Of a DNA stretch of 28,051 bases, positions 18,577 through 26,189 are shown piece after piece. The stretch is from DASZMJ01 sp035551935. Its GTDB lineage: Bacteria; Planctomycetota; Planctomycetia; Isosphaerales; Isosphaeraceae. The stretch is from assembly GCA_035551935.1 (NCBI GenBank), contig DASZMJ010000289.1, positions 1 to 28,051 on the forward strand, in the 5' to 3' direction. Within the stretch, counting starts at the first letter, position 1, and each line of letters starts with the position of its first letter. The notes under the pieces were generated by a model, which was given only the letters and a program-made list of their open reading frames with translations, was not told where the DNA came from and made no database searches. Made by a program: the position numbers and the translations under genes.

Positions 18577-21500
18577 TCAGGACGCCTTGTCGTTCTTGCC
18601 GGGGTTCTTCCGGTGGCCCCGCTGCTCGCGGCGGCGGAGGATCTCCTCGGTGAAGTGGGAGCCCTCGATGATCTCCTCGTTGCCCGTCTCGTGCCCGAGC
18701 GGGCCGGGGAAGAAGCTGTAGAGCACCGGCATCAGGTAGCGGGTCAACGCCAGCGTGACGATCATGCCGCCGACGACGACGATCGCCAGCGGCTTCTGCG
18801 CCTGCGAGCCGATCGAGTCGGCGATCGCCGCCGGGAACAGGCCCAGGGCCGCCGTCAGCGAGGTCATCACCACCGGCCGGACCCGCAGCTCGGCGCCGCG
18901 CATCACCGCCTCGCGGACCGGCCGGCCGGCGGCGCGGAGCTGGTTGAAGTACGAGATCAACAGGACGCCGTCCTGCACCGCGACGCCGAAGATCGAGATG
19001 AAGCCCACCGCCGCCGAGATGCTGAAGTGCGTCCCGGTCAGCCGCAACGCCCAGATCCCGCCCATCGTCGCCGCGATCACGTTGACCATGACCAGCAGCG
19101 CGTCCTTCAGCGAGTTGAACGCCGAGTACAGCAGGACCATGATCAGGCCGATCGACAGCGGCACGATCCACATCAGCCGCGCGTTGGCCTCCTGCATCTG
19201 CTTGAACTCGCCCGACCAGTCGATCTTGTAGTTCGCCGGCTTCTTGACGCCGGTCTTCGGGTGCTCGACCTTGTCGCGCGCCTCGGCGATCGCCGAGGCG
19301 AGGTCGCGGCCGTTGACGCTGAACTTGATCGGGATGAAGCGGCGGTTGTTCTCGCGGTAGACGTACGAGGCGCCCGGCTTGTGCGGCTCGATCGTCGCGA
19401 GCTGGCTGAGCGGGATCCGCGGGCCGGGCTTGCCGTCGCCGATGCCGGGGGCGTCGACGGGGATCTGGCCGATGACGTTGGGGTCGTCGCGCAGCTCCTT
19501 GGGCAGCCGCAGGACGATGTCGTAGAGCTTCTCCCCCTCGACCATCGACGTGAAGCCCCGGCCGCCGATGGCGACCTCGACGACCGCCTCGACGTCCGCG
19601 ACGTTGATGCCGTAGCGGGCGCACTTCTCGCGGTCGATCTTGATCTCCAGGTTGGGCTGGCCGACGATGTGGAAGACGCCGACGTTCTCGATGCCCGGGA
19701 CCTTCTTCAGCCGCTCGGCGACCTGCCGCGCGACCCGCTCCATCGTCTGGAGGTCGTCGCCGAAGATCTTCACCGAGTTGGCCCCCTTGACCCCCGACAG
19801 CGCCTCCTCGACGTTGTCGCGGATCAATTGCGAGAAGTTGAAGTCGACGCCGGGGAAGTCGCGGAACTTCCGCGCCAGCTCACGCTGGATCTCCTCGCGG
19901 CTGATCTTCTGGCTCCAGAGCCGGTAGCCGCCCACGTGGATGCCCCACTTCTCGCGCCACTGGTCCATCGGCTTGAGCGGGACGTTGAACTCGACGTTGA
20001 AGAAGCTGGTCACGTCGGTGCCGTCGTCGGGGCGGCCGACGTGCGACATCACGTCGCGCACCTCGGGCTCGCTGGCGATGACGGCGCGGAGCCGCGGCGC
20101 CATCCGCGCCGCCTCCTCGAGCGAGACCGTCCGCGGCAACAGCGCCCGGATCCAGAGGTTGCCCTCCTCCAGCTCGGGCATGAACTCGCCCCCCAGGCCC
20201 GGCAGGAGCGAGACCGTGAAGGCCAGCAGGCCGCCGAACAACGCCAGGGCGATGTAGCGGTGGTCGAGCACCCGGTCGAGCTGCCGGAGGTAGCCGCGCT
20301 TCATCATCCGGTCGACGAACGTGTCGCTCTCCTCCTTCTTGTTCTTGAACAGGAACGAGCAGAGCACCGGCGCCAGGGTCAGGGCCAGCATGAGCGCCCC
20401 GCAGATCGCGAAGGCGTAGGTGTTGGCCATCGGCCCGAACAGGGCCCCCTCGGGGCCCGACATCGCGAACAGCGGGATGAAGGCGCAGACGATGATCGTC
20501 GTCGAGAAGAACAGGGCCCGCTCGATCTCGTGCGACGCCTCGGCGATCCGGTCGACCAGCGGCCGCGACCGGTCGGCGTGCTTCGACGTGATGTGCCGGT
20601 AGATGTTCTCGACGATGATCACCGAGCTGTCGACGATGATCCCGAAGTCCACGGCGCCGATCGACAGCAGGTTGGCCGACTTGCCCTGCGCGTACAGCAC
20701 CGTGATCGAGAACAGCAGCGCCAGCGGGATCATGATCGCCACGATGCCGGCGCTGGCGAGGTCGCCGAGGAAGACGAACAGGACCAGGACCACCAGGCCC
20801 ATGCCGACCAGCAGGTTCTCGCGGACGTTGTGCGTCGTGACGTGCACCAGGCTCGTCCGCTGGTTGAACACCCGGATGTGCATCCCCTTGGGCAGGATGC
20901 CGCTGGTGTTCAGGTCGTCCATCTTCTCCTGGACGAGCTCGCTGGTCCGCAGCGACTTCTCGTACTTCCGCATCAGGACGATGCCCTCGACGACGTCGTC
21001 CTCGTCCTCGCGGTCGTTCTTGAGCAGGCGGCCGACCTTGCCGAGCCGCGGCCGGTTGCCGACGATCACCTTGGCCAGGTGCTTGACGTAGACCGGGATG
21101 CCGTCGTTGGAGTCGACCTCGATGTTGCGCAGCTCGTCGAGCTTGGTGCCCTCGATGACGTAGGCCTCGTCGACCCGCGTCGGGTCCAGCGGGTCGATCC
21201 CGTCGCCGATGCGGCCCTTGGCGCGGACGAGGTGCGCCTGGCTCCCGAGCGACAGGACGTTGCCGCCGACGTTGGCGTTGGACTTGGCGATCGCGGTCTG
21301 GATCCGCTCGAGCGTCACCCCGTACTGCTTCATCAGCCGGGTGTCGATCAGCACCTGGTATTCCTTGACCGTGCCGCCGAAGCCGGTCACGTCGATGACG
21401 CCGGGGACCTGCTTGAAGGCGCGGTTGAGGACCCAGTCCTGCACCGCCTTGAGCTGGCTCGGCGTGTACGCCGGCCCCTCGAGCACGTAGCGGACGATCT

Positions 21501-21906
21501 CGCCGGTCGGGCTCCAGGGCGAGAGCCCCGGCGTCACGCCGGCGGGCAGGGTGCTGATGGCGTTGATCCGATTGATGACCTCCTGGCGCGCGGTCCAGTA
21601 GTCGGTGCCGTAGTCGAACTGGCACTTGATGTCGTTGAGCCCGGCGATCGACGTGCTCCGCAGGTCCTTCAGGCCCGGCATGCCGTTGAGCGCCGTCTCC
21701 AGCGGGATGCCGATCAGCAGCTCCATCTCCTCGGGGCTGGCGCCGGGGTTCTGCGTGATGACCTCGACCAGGGGCGGGGTCGGGTCGGGGTACGCCTCGA
21801 CGTTGAGGTTCGACGCCGAGTGGATGCCGGCACCGACCAGGCCGAGCACGGCGAGCAGGACGATGAACCTGTTGTGCAGGCTCCAGTTGATGATGGCGCG
21901 GACCAT
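18577..21906 (-). CDS. Heavy-metal-type RND efflux pump (CzcA/CusA family)
   Basis: A 1109-residue inner-membrane proton antiporter. The N-terminus MVRAIINWSLHNRFIVLLAV leads into the first membrane helix, then the first periplasmic porter domain (AYPDPTPPLVEVITQNPG), helices 2-6 with the proton-relay helix AVDFGIIVDSSVIIVEN, a cytoplasmic loop with two-fold symmetry, a second porter domain, and helices 8-12 (GVAVQDGVLLISYFN). The Asp-rich VDFGIIVDS helix is typical of the HME subgroup that exports divalent or monovalent metal ions rather than of drug pumps. A charged C-terminal tail of about 40 residues follows the last helix. ATG at 21906 follows GAGGAA. Length is slightly above CzcA (about 1060). 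The metal specificity cannot be read from sequence. Confidence 0.92.
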   Translation of the reverse strand: MVRAIINWSLHNRFIVLLAVLGLVGAGIHSASNLNVEAYPDPTPPLVEVITQNPGASPEEMELLIGIPLETALNGMPGLKDLRSTSIAGLNDIKCQFDYGTDYWTARQEVINRINAISTLPAGVTPGLSPWSPTGEIVRYVLEGPAYTPSQLKAVQDWVLNRAFKQVPGVIDVTGFGGTVKEYQVLIDTRLMKQYGVTLERIQTAIAKSNANVGGNVLSLGSQAHLVRAKGRIGDGIDPLDPTRVDEAYVIEGTKLDELRNIEVDSNDGIPVYVKHLAKVIVGNRPRLGKVGRLLKNDREDEDDVVEGIVLMRKYEKSLRTSELVQEKMDDLNTSGILPKGMHIRVFNQRTSLVHVTTHNVRENLLVGMGLVVLVLFVFLGDLASAGIVAIMIPLALLFSITVLYAQGKSANLLSIGAVDFGIIVDSSVIIVENIYRHITSKHADRSRPLVDRIAEASHEIERALFFSTTIIVCAFIPLFAMSGPEGALFGPMANTYAFAICGALMLALTLAPVLCSFLFKNKKEESDTFVDRMMKRGYLRQLDRVLDHRYIALALFGGLLAFTVSLLPGLGGEFMPELEEGNLWIRALLPRTVSLEEAARMAPRLRAVIASEPEVRDVMSHVGRPDDGTDVTSFFNVEFNVPLKPMDQWREKWGIHVGGYRLWSQKISREEIQRELARKFRDFPGVDFNFSQLIRDNVEEALSGVKGANSVKIFGDDLQTMERVARQVAERLKKVPGIENVGVFHIVGQPNLEIKIDREKCARYGINVADVEAVVEVAIGGRGFTSMVEGEKLYDIVLRLPKELRDDPNVIGQIPVDAPGIGDGKPGPRIPLSQLATIEPHKPGASYVYRENNRRFIPIKFSVNGRDLASAIAEARDKVEHPKTGVKKPANYKIDWSGEFKQMQEANARLMWIVPLSIGLIMVLLYSAFNSLKDALLVMVNVIAATMGGIWALRLTGTHFSISAAVGFISIFGVAVQDGVLLISYFNQLRAAGRPVREAVMRGAELRVRPVVMTSLTAALGLFPAAIADSIGSQAQKPLAIVVVGGMIVTLALTRYLMPVLYSFFPGPLGHETGNEEIIEGSHFTEEILRRREQRGHRKNPGKNDKAS

Positions 21907-22053
21907 AGGATCCGGTTCCTCGTCATGAGGCGGGGGCGAATTCGGAGGGGCGCACCCGCGGCCGGGTGCCCGACGGGGATGGTGGCGGCCGGCCCCCCGG
22001 CTGCGCCGTTGCGCGGAGCGGGGGCGGGTCGGGGCTCGACCGTCGGGTTGACC

Positions 22054-22434
22054 CTAGCACCGGAAGTGGACGGGGACGGGCCGTATCTGCAATCGTCGCG
22101 CCCGTCGGGACGGGCCCGCCGGCGACCCGGCCGGGTCGGTCGGCCGCGCGAACGCCCGGGCCGCGACGCCCGAGGCGCCCCCCGAGGCCCGGCCGATCGC
22201 CCCGTCGTCGTCCTCGTCGTCGTCGTCCTCCGTGTTCGGCAGGATGACGGGCGCCGAGGGGTCGTCGATGTCGAAGCTCGGCCGCGGCGCCTGCGCGCGG
22301 AGCCTCGGCCGCGCGCCGCGGCCCTCGCGCCGGGCATGGTCGGGCCCGGGGCGGTGCCCCGGCCCTCGACCCGACAGCGCGGGCAGGGTCAGGATCAGGC
22401 CGAGGGTGACCAGGAACGTTCGGAAGAGCGGCAA
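22054..22434 (-). CDS. Small secreted acidic protein
   Basis: A 126-residue protein read from TTG at 22434. It begins (M)PLFRTFLVTLGLILTLPALS, a good signal peptide, and continues with an Arg/Pro-rich stretch, a short SFDIDDPSAPVIL segment and an acidic run (NTEDDDDEDDDG). It is on the same strand as the efflux pump, ending 147 bases before it, and could be co-transcribed; an acidic exported protein beside a metal pump might bind cations, but that is inference. No family is recognised, the start codon is unusual, and the protein composition is low-complexity, so the call is tentative. Confidence 0.4.
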   Translation of the reverse strand: MPLFRTFLVTLGLILTLPALSGRGPGHRPGPDHARREGRGARPRLRAQAPRPSFDIDDPSAPVILPNTEDDDDEDDDGAIGRASGGASGVAARAFARPTDPAGSPAGPSRRARRLQIRPVPVHFRC

Positions 22435-22485
22435 ACTCGGTCTCGTGGGGTGGAGCGACTGCGGAGCGGGGGCCCTTCCCTTTCA

Positions 22486-22514
22486 ATACGATCGTAAACC
22501 GCGCGGTGGGTCAA
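22486..22514 (-). promoter_or_regulatory. Candidate promoter upstream of the secreted acidic protein and efflux genes
   Basis: On the minus strand TTGACC (22514-22509) and TCGTAT (22491-22486) are 17 bases apart in the only AT-containing part of this 110-base gap. It would give a leader of about 45 bases before the TTG at 22434. The -35 match is good, the -10 weak. Confidence 0.35.
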
Positions 22515-22545
22515 CGCTTTTTTCGGGAAAACGCCGACGCCCGCC

Positions 22546-24915
22546 TCAACGGCCCGCCCGGGGCGCGGCGGGGGCGAGCCGCTCGAAGGGGACGTTCTGG
22601 ATCGCGTAGGCGGCCCAGTCCTTGAAATCGAAGTGCCACCACTCGGCCTCGTTGACGGCGAAGCCCTCCGCCTCGAGCGCCCGACGGAGCAGGTCGCGGT
22701 GGTGCCGCTGGAGGGTCGTGCCGCCGGGATAGTCGGGGTTCGAGCGGTCCGAGAACTCGTCGTAGCCGCCGACCATCGGCACCGGCCGGCCGGTCCTCAG
22801 GTCGTAGAGCGTCAGGTCGACGGCGGCGCCGCGGTTGTGCTTCGAGCCCGTCGCGGGGTCGGCCACGAAGCGGTGGTCGGCCTCGGTCGTCGCGTCCCAG
22901 AACATCTTGGTGACGTACCAGGGACGATAGGCGTCGTGGATCAACAGCCCCAGGCCCCGCCTCGCGAGCTTGCGGTGGGCGCGCACGAGCGCCTCGGCCG
23001 CCGGTCGCTGGAGGAAGGCGCGGGCGGTGCTGTAGAACGGGGTGCCGAGGAAGTTGTTCGTCGTCGCGTAGCGGATGTCCAGCTTGATCGTCGGGTCCAG
23101 CGCCGCCAGTTCCACCAGATCCGGCGCCCGGAACGCGCCGGACTCCCTCGGCGGCGTCGCCTTCCACGCCTCCACGCGGAGCGCCGCGATCGGCCGGAGC
23201 GGCTTGATGCGGAACGGCGTGCCCCCCTCGCCCGGCAGTGGCCGACGCTTGAAGACGACCCCCGCGACCTTGGCCTCGACGACCTTCCCCACCTCGTCCC
23301 GACGGAAGGCCACGGTCTCGCCGTCGTACAGCCCCCCCTTGTCGGGGAACTTGTAGAGGTCGGCGCCGACCTCCTCCAGCGGGTAGAGGAAGAACCACTC
23401 GATCAAGGCGTGCAAGCGGCCGTCCTTCTCGAGGAGGTAGAGCACGTCGTAATCCCAGCCGTACTCGCCGATCAGGGGCAGGAACTTCGGCGGCGACGGC
23501 GCCGGCGCGGGGGCCCGGACCCTGGGAAAGGAACGGCCGCCCAGCTCGAGCCGATCGCCCAAGACCCGGACCTCGGCCCAGGGGGCGAGGCGATCGTCGA
23601 CGGCCAGGTGGTCGCCGAACCGGCGCAGCTCGACCCGCGTACCGCCCCGCAGGGGGGTCATGAAGAGCCGCCCGCCGCGCTCGACGAGGTCGACGCCGTC
23701 GTCCCCCTCGGCGAAGCGCCCCTCGAGCGCCCGGGCCCGGCCGTCGTCCAGGGGCTCGGCCCTCGGGATCTCGGGGAGGGCCGCGCCGTCGCGGGCCGCG
23801 AGCATGAGCCGGAGGGCCAGGTCGGCGACCCGCCGGGTCGTGCCGTGGGCGCAGTCGCGGGTCACGACGACGGCGACGCCGAGCTTCTCCACGGGCAGGG
23901 CCGCCAGCTCGGTCGCGAAGCCGTAGACCGTCCCGGCGTGGCCGATCCGCTTGCGGCCCGCGAGCGTCCCCAGCTCGAAGCCGATGCCGAAGCCCCCCTC
24001 GGCGCCGAACTGCGGCCGCTGCATCGCCCGGATCGTCGCGGGCTTGACCACCACCCCCCCCGGCCCGCGGCCGTCGGCGAAGACCGCCTCGAGGAACCGG
24101 CCGAGGTCGACGACCGAGGCGCTCAGGTCCGCCGCCGGCGCGATGCCCAGCGCGAACCTCGGCGCGGCAAAGGTCCGGCCGTCCAGCGTCCACATCAGGC
24201 CGTCGGCCGTCGCCGGGGCCGGCCCGAACCCGGCGCGGTCCATCCCCAGCGGCCCGAGCACCTCCCGCCGCATCGACTCGTCGAACGGCCGCTGCCGCGC
24301 CTTCTCCACGGCCACGCCGACGGCCGCCACCCCGGCGTTGGAATACTTGGTCCGCGTCCCCGGCTCGAAGACCAGCTCCGTCTGGTTGAGGCTGCGGACT
24401 GTCTCGGCCAAAGAAGGCCGGTCGGGATCGAAATAATGGCCGATCGGCGGCTCGCGTACCAGGCCCGAGCGATGCGACATCAATTGCCGCAAGGTGATCG
24501 GCATGGCGAACGGATTCTTCGGCCGGAAGTCGGGCAGCGACCGATCGATCGGCGCGTCGAGGTCGAGCAGGCCGGCCTCGACGAGCTGCATGACCGCCAG
24601 GCCGGTGAAGAGCTTCGAGACCGAGCCGACCCGGTACAATGTCGCCGCCGTCGCCGGCACGCCGTGGGCGCGATCGGCCACGCCGAAACCCTTGGCCCAG
24701 ACGATCTTCTGATCGTCCACCAGGGCGATCGACAGGGCCGGCAGCCCCTTGTCGCGCCGTTCCCGCTCGAGGAACGGACTGAGGGCCTCGGCGACCGCGG
24801 CATAACGCCCGACCGGCGTCACATTCCCCGTGTCCTCGGCACTCCATCCCGAAATCGGGAGAAGCACCAGCATGACCAGCACGAACCCGGCCCAGCGGAC
24901 CACACCGCGTCGCAT
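22546..24915 (-). CDS. Secreted fusion: serine beta-lactamase-like hydrolase plus VanX-type D-Ala-D-Ala dipeptidase
   Basis: A 789-residue protein with a signal peptide (residues 1-25, cleavage near WSA). Residues 35-375 have the class C beta-lactamase/DD-peptidase fold: SxxK at Ser98-Lys101 (GSVSK), YxN at Tyr191-Asn193 (YSN) and the third box as HAG at 326-328. A beta-rich linker (about 390-560) resembles the extra domain of such hydrolases. Residues 600-775 match peptidase family M15D (VanX/DdpX): Arg664 in DAYRPW, SKHNRGAAVD with zinc ligands His693 and Asp700, and EWWHFDF with catalytic Glu758 and ligand His761. Both active sites look complete, so the protein may act in sequence on peptidoglycan-type stems or free D-Ala-D-Ala outside the membrane. 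The ATG follows GGAGGA. Monocistronic; no van genes are nearby. Confidence 0.88.
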   Translation of the reverse strand: MRRGVVRWAGFVLVMLVLLPISGWSAEDTGNVTPVGRYAAVAEALSPFLERERRDKGLPALSIALVDDQKIVWAKGFGVADRAHGVPATAATLYRVGSVSKLFTGLAVMQLVEAGLLDLDAPIDRSLPDFRPKNPFAMPITLRQLMSHRSGLVREPPIGHYFDPDRPSLAETVRSLNQTELVFEPGTRTKYSNAGVAAVGVAVEKARQRPFDESMRREVLGPLGMDRAGFGPAPATADGLMWTLDGRTFAAPRFALGIAPAADLSASVVDLGRFLEAVFADGRGPGGVVVKPATIRAMQRPQFGAEGGFGIGFELGTLAGRKRIGHAGTVYGFATELAALPVEKLGVAVVVTRDCAHGTTRRVADLALRLMLAARDGAALPEIPRAEPLDDGRARALEGRFAEGDDGVDLVERGGRLFMTPLRGGTRVELRRFGDHLAVDDRLAPWAEVRVLGDRLELGGRSFPRVRAPAPAPSPPKFLPLIGEYGWDYDVLYLLEKDGRLHALIEWFFLYPLEEVGADLYKFPDKGGLYDGETVAFRRDEVGKVVEAKVAGVVFKRRPLPGEGGTPFRIKPLRPIAALRVEAWKATPPRESGAFRAPDLVELAALDPTIKLDIRYATTNNFLGTPFYSTARAFLQRPAAEALVRAHRKLARRGLGLLIHDAYRPWYVTKMFWDATTEADHRFVADPATGSKHNRGAAVDLTLYDLRTGRPVPMVGGYDEFSDRSNPDYPGGTTLQRHHRDLLRRALEAEGFAVNEAEWWHFDFKDWAAYAIQNVPFERLAPAAPRAGR

Positions 24916-25260
24916 CAACCAGTCCTCCGCAGTCCTCGCCGTCCCCGGATTGCCGAGCTCACCTCCCAATCTACCCGGGCGCCTTCGCGCCTTCCACCAT
25001 CCCCGTCCCCACAATCTTCATGACGGCCTGACGGCTTGCATTTCGACCGGACCCGGCGGTGCTCAGAAGCAACACGAGGCTCGGGAAATCCCTCACGAAA
25101 ATGACGATTCTCCTTGACAGGACGGCCTTCATCATCGATGATTGAACCCGGGATCGGTCATCTGCGTGGTGTCCGGATACGGAACGGCTGGTGTTGCGCT
25201 CTTGCCGACACTCGCCGGACGGGCGCCGGGAGTCAACCCTATGGATGGGAGGAGGTCGAG
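24916..25260. other. Intergenic region of about 345 bases
   Basis: Divergent region between the hydrolase fusion (minus) and the PEP-CTERM gene (plus). Apart from the candidate promoter at 25114-25142 and the ribosome binding site before 25261, I see no gene, no RNA and no strong repeat. Confidence 0.6.
25114..25142 (+). promoter_or_regulatory. Candidate sigma70 promoter of the PEP-CTERM gene
   Basis: A full-consensus TTGACA (25114-25119) is followed after 17 bases by GATGAT (25137-25142, four of six matches). It lies in the only AT-richer part of the region and would give a leader of about 110 bases ahead of a strong GGGAGGAGG site and the ATG at 25261. Confidence 0.45.
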
Positions 25261-25929
25261 ATGGCCCGACGAGCCAGGACGGTTGGTTACATCGGCTTGG
25301 CCCTCGCGGCCCTCGCCGTGCCGCAGCCGGCATCGGCCGATTTCTCGACCGAGACGGTCAACATTCCCCTCCAGAACACCGACTTTACGGCATCCGTGCT
25401 CGTCCCCCAATTCCACCCCCAGTCCGGCCAGATCCTCGAGGCGGTCAGCTTCTCCTTCAATGGCCAGATTTCGAGCGCCGATACCTTGACGTTTCTCAAT
25501 CAGGCGACCCTGGACCTGAAGACGACGGCCGACCTGAAGCTGACCGGGCCGGACAACCTGAGCCTCGTCGCCGCGCCGGTGGCGACCGTCACCCAGACCG
25601 GCTCCAGCGGCAGTTTCAGCACGACGGCGACCGGCACGGCCTCGGCCGTCCAGCCGGCTTCGTCGGACCCGGTCCTGCTCGCCTTGTTCACCGGCTCGGG
25701 GACCGTCCCGTTCTCGCTCGTCGCCTCGGGGGCGTCGAATTTCTCGAGCAGCAGCGGCAACGGCGACTGGGCGGCGACGACCCAGGCCGGCGGCGCGCTG
25801 ACGGTCACGTTTCAATTCCGCACCGTGCCCGAGCCGGCGAGCCTGGCCCTCTTGACGCTCGGCGGCGGCGGGGTCATGCTTGCGTCGCGGCGAATCCGGC
25901 GGCGCGAGGCCGCCGGTCGCGTCGCCTGA
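25261..25929 (+). CDS. PEP-CTERM surface protein with choice-of-anchor E-like module
   Basis: A 222-residue exported protein. A signal peptide (residues 1-26, ending PASA) is followed by a beta-rich, Ser/Thr-rich module (27-190) resembling choice-of-anchor E domains, then a C-terminal PEP-CTERM tripartite signal: VPEPASLAL, a short hydrophobic helix (LLTLGGGGVMLA) and a basic tail (SRRIRRR). PEP-CTERM tails are recognised by exosortase for sorting to the envelope or exopolysaccharide matrix; no exosortase gene is in the window. A GGGAGGAGG site six bases before the ATG fixes the start. The module recurs in the next gene downstream on the same strand (260 bases away), implying duplication or exchange. 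Function is presumably structural or adhesive, which is inference. Confidence 0.85.
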   Translation: MARRARTVGYIGLALAALAVPQPASADFSTETVNIPLQNTDFTASVLVPQFHPQSGQILEAVSFSFNGQISSADTLTFLNQATLDLKTTADLKLTGPDNLSLVAAPVATVTQTGSSGSFSTTATGTASAVQPASSDPVLLALFTGSGTVPFSLVASGASNFSSSSGNGDWAATTQAGGALTVTFQFRTVPEPASLALLTLGGGGVMLASRRIRRREAAGRVA

Positions 25930-26189
25930 CGGGCCGGACCGACACGCACCCGCGCGGGCCAACGACTCCCCCTCGAACCGTTCCCTCGGTGGCGGCGCGG
26001 CGCCCGGTCGGGCCCTCGCAGCATTCCTGCGCGTCGGGATCGAGCGAACCCCCGTCGCCACCCGATAGCACTTGTGAAGATGCGGCTTCGGATGAAGGAG
26101 CGTCCGGGAAACGTCCATCGTGATCGCGGCTGATGGCCGGAGGCCCTCGGTCCCGCAACCCTTGTCGCCACCATCGAGTGATTTGGACC
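25930..26189. other. Intergenic gap between the two surface-protein genes
   Basis: 260 bases without a recognised gene, hairpin terminator or clear promoter. An arginine-rich open frame starting at 26133 extends the downstream gene but lacks homology. Co-transcription of the two surface genes is possible. Confidence 0.5.

Noticed and set aside
18559..22497. A 1312-codon plus-strand open frame antisense to the RND pump
   Set aside because: Its translation is dominated by Arg, Asp, Val and Leu repeats without any fold, and it mirrors the third-position GC bias of the true pump gene on the other strand.
26133..26189. Upstream start (26133) for the second surface protein
   Set aside because: The extra 19 residues (MAGGPRSRNPCRHHRV and so on) are Arg/His-rich without homology, and the usual distance from start to the LEPR-XLL motif fits 26190 better.
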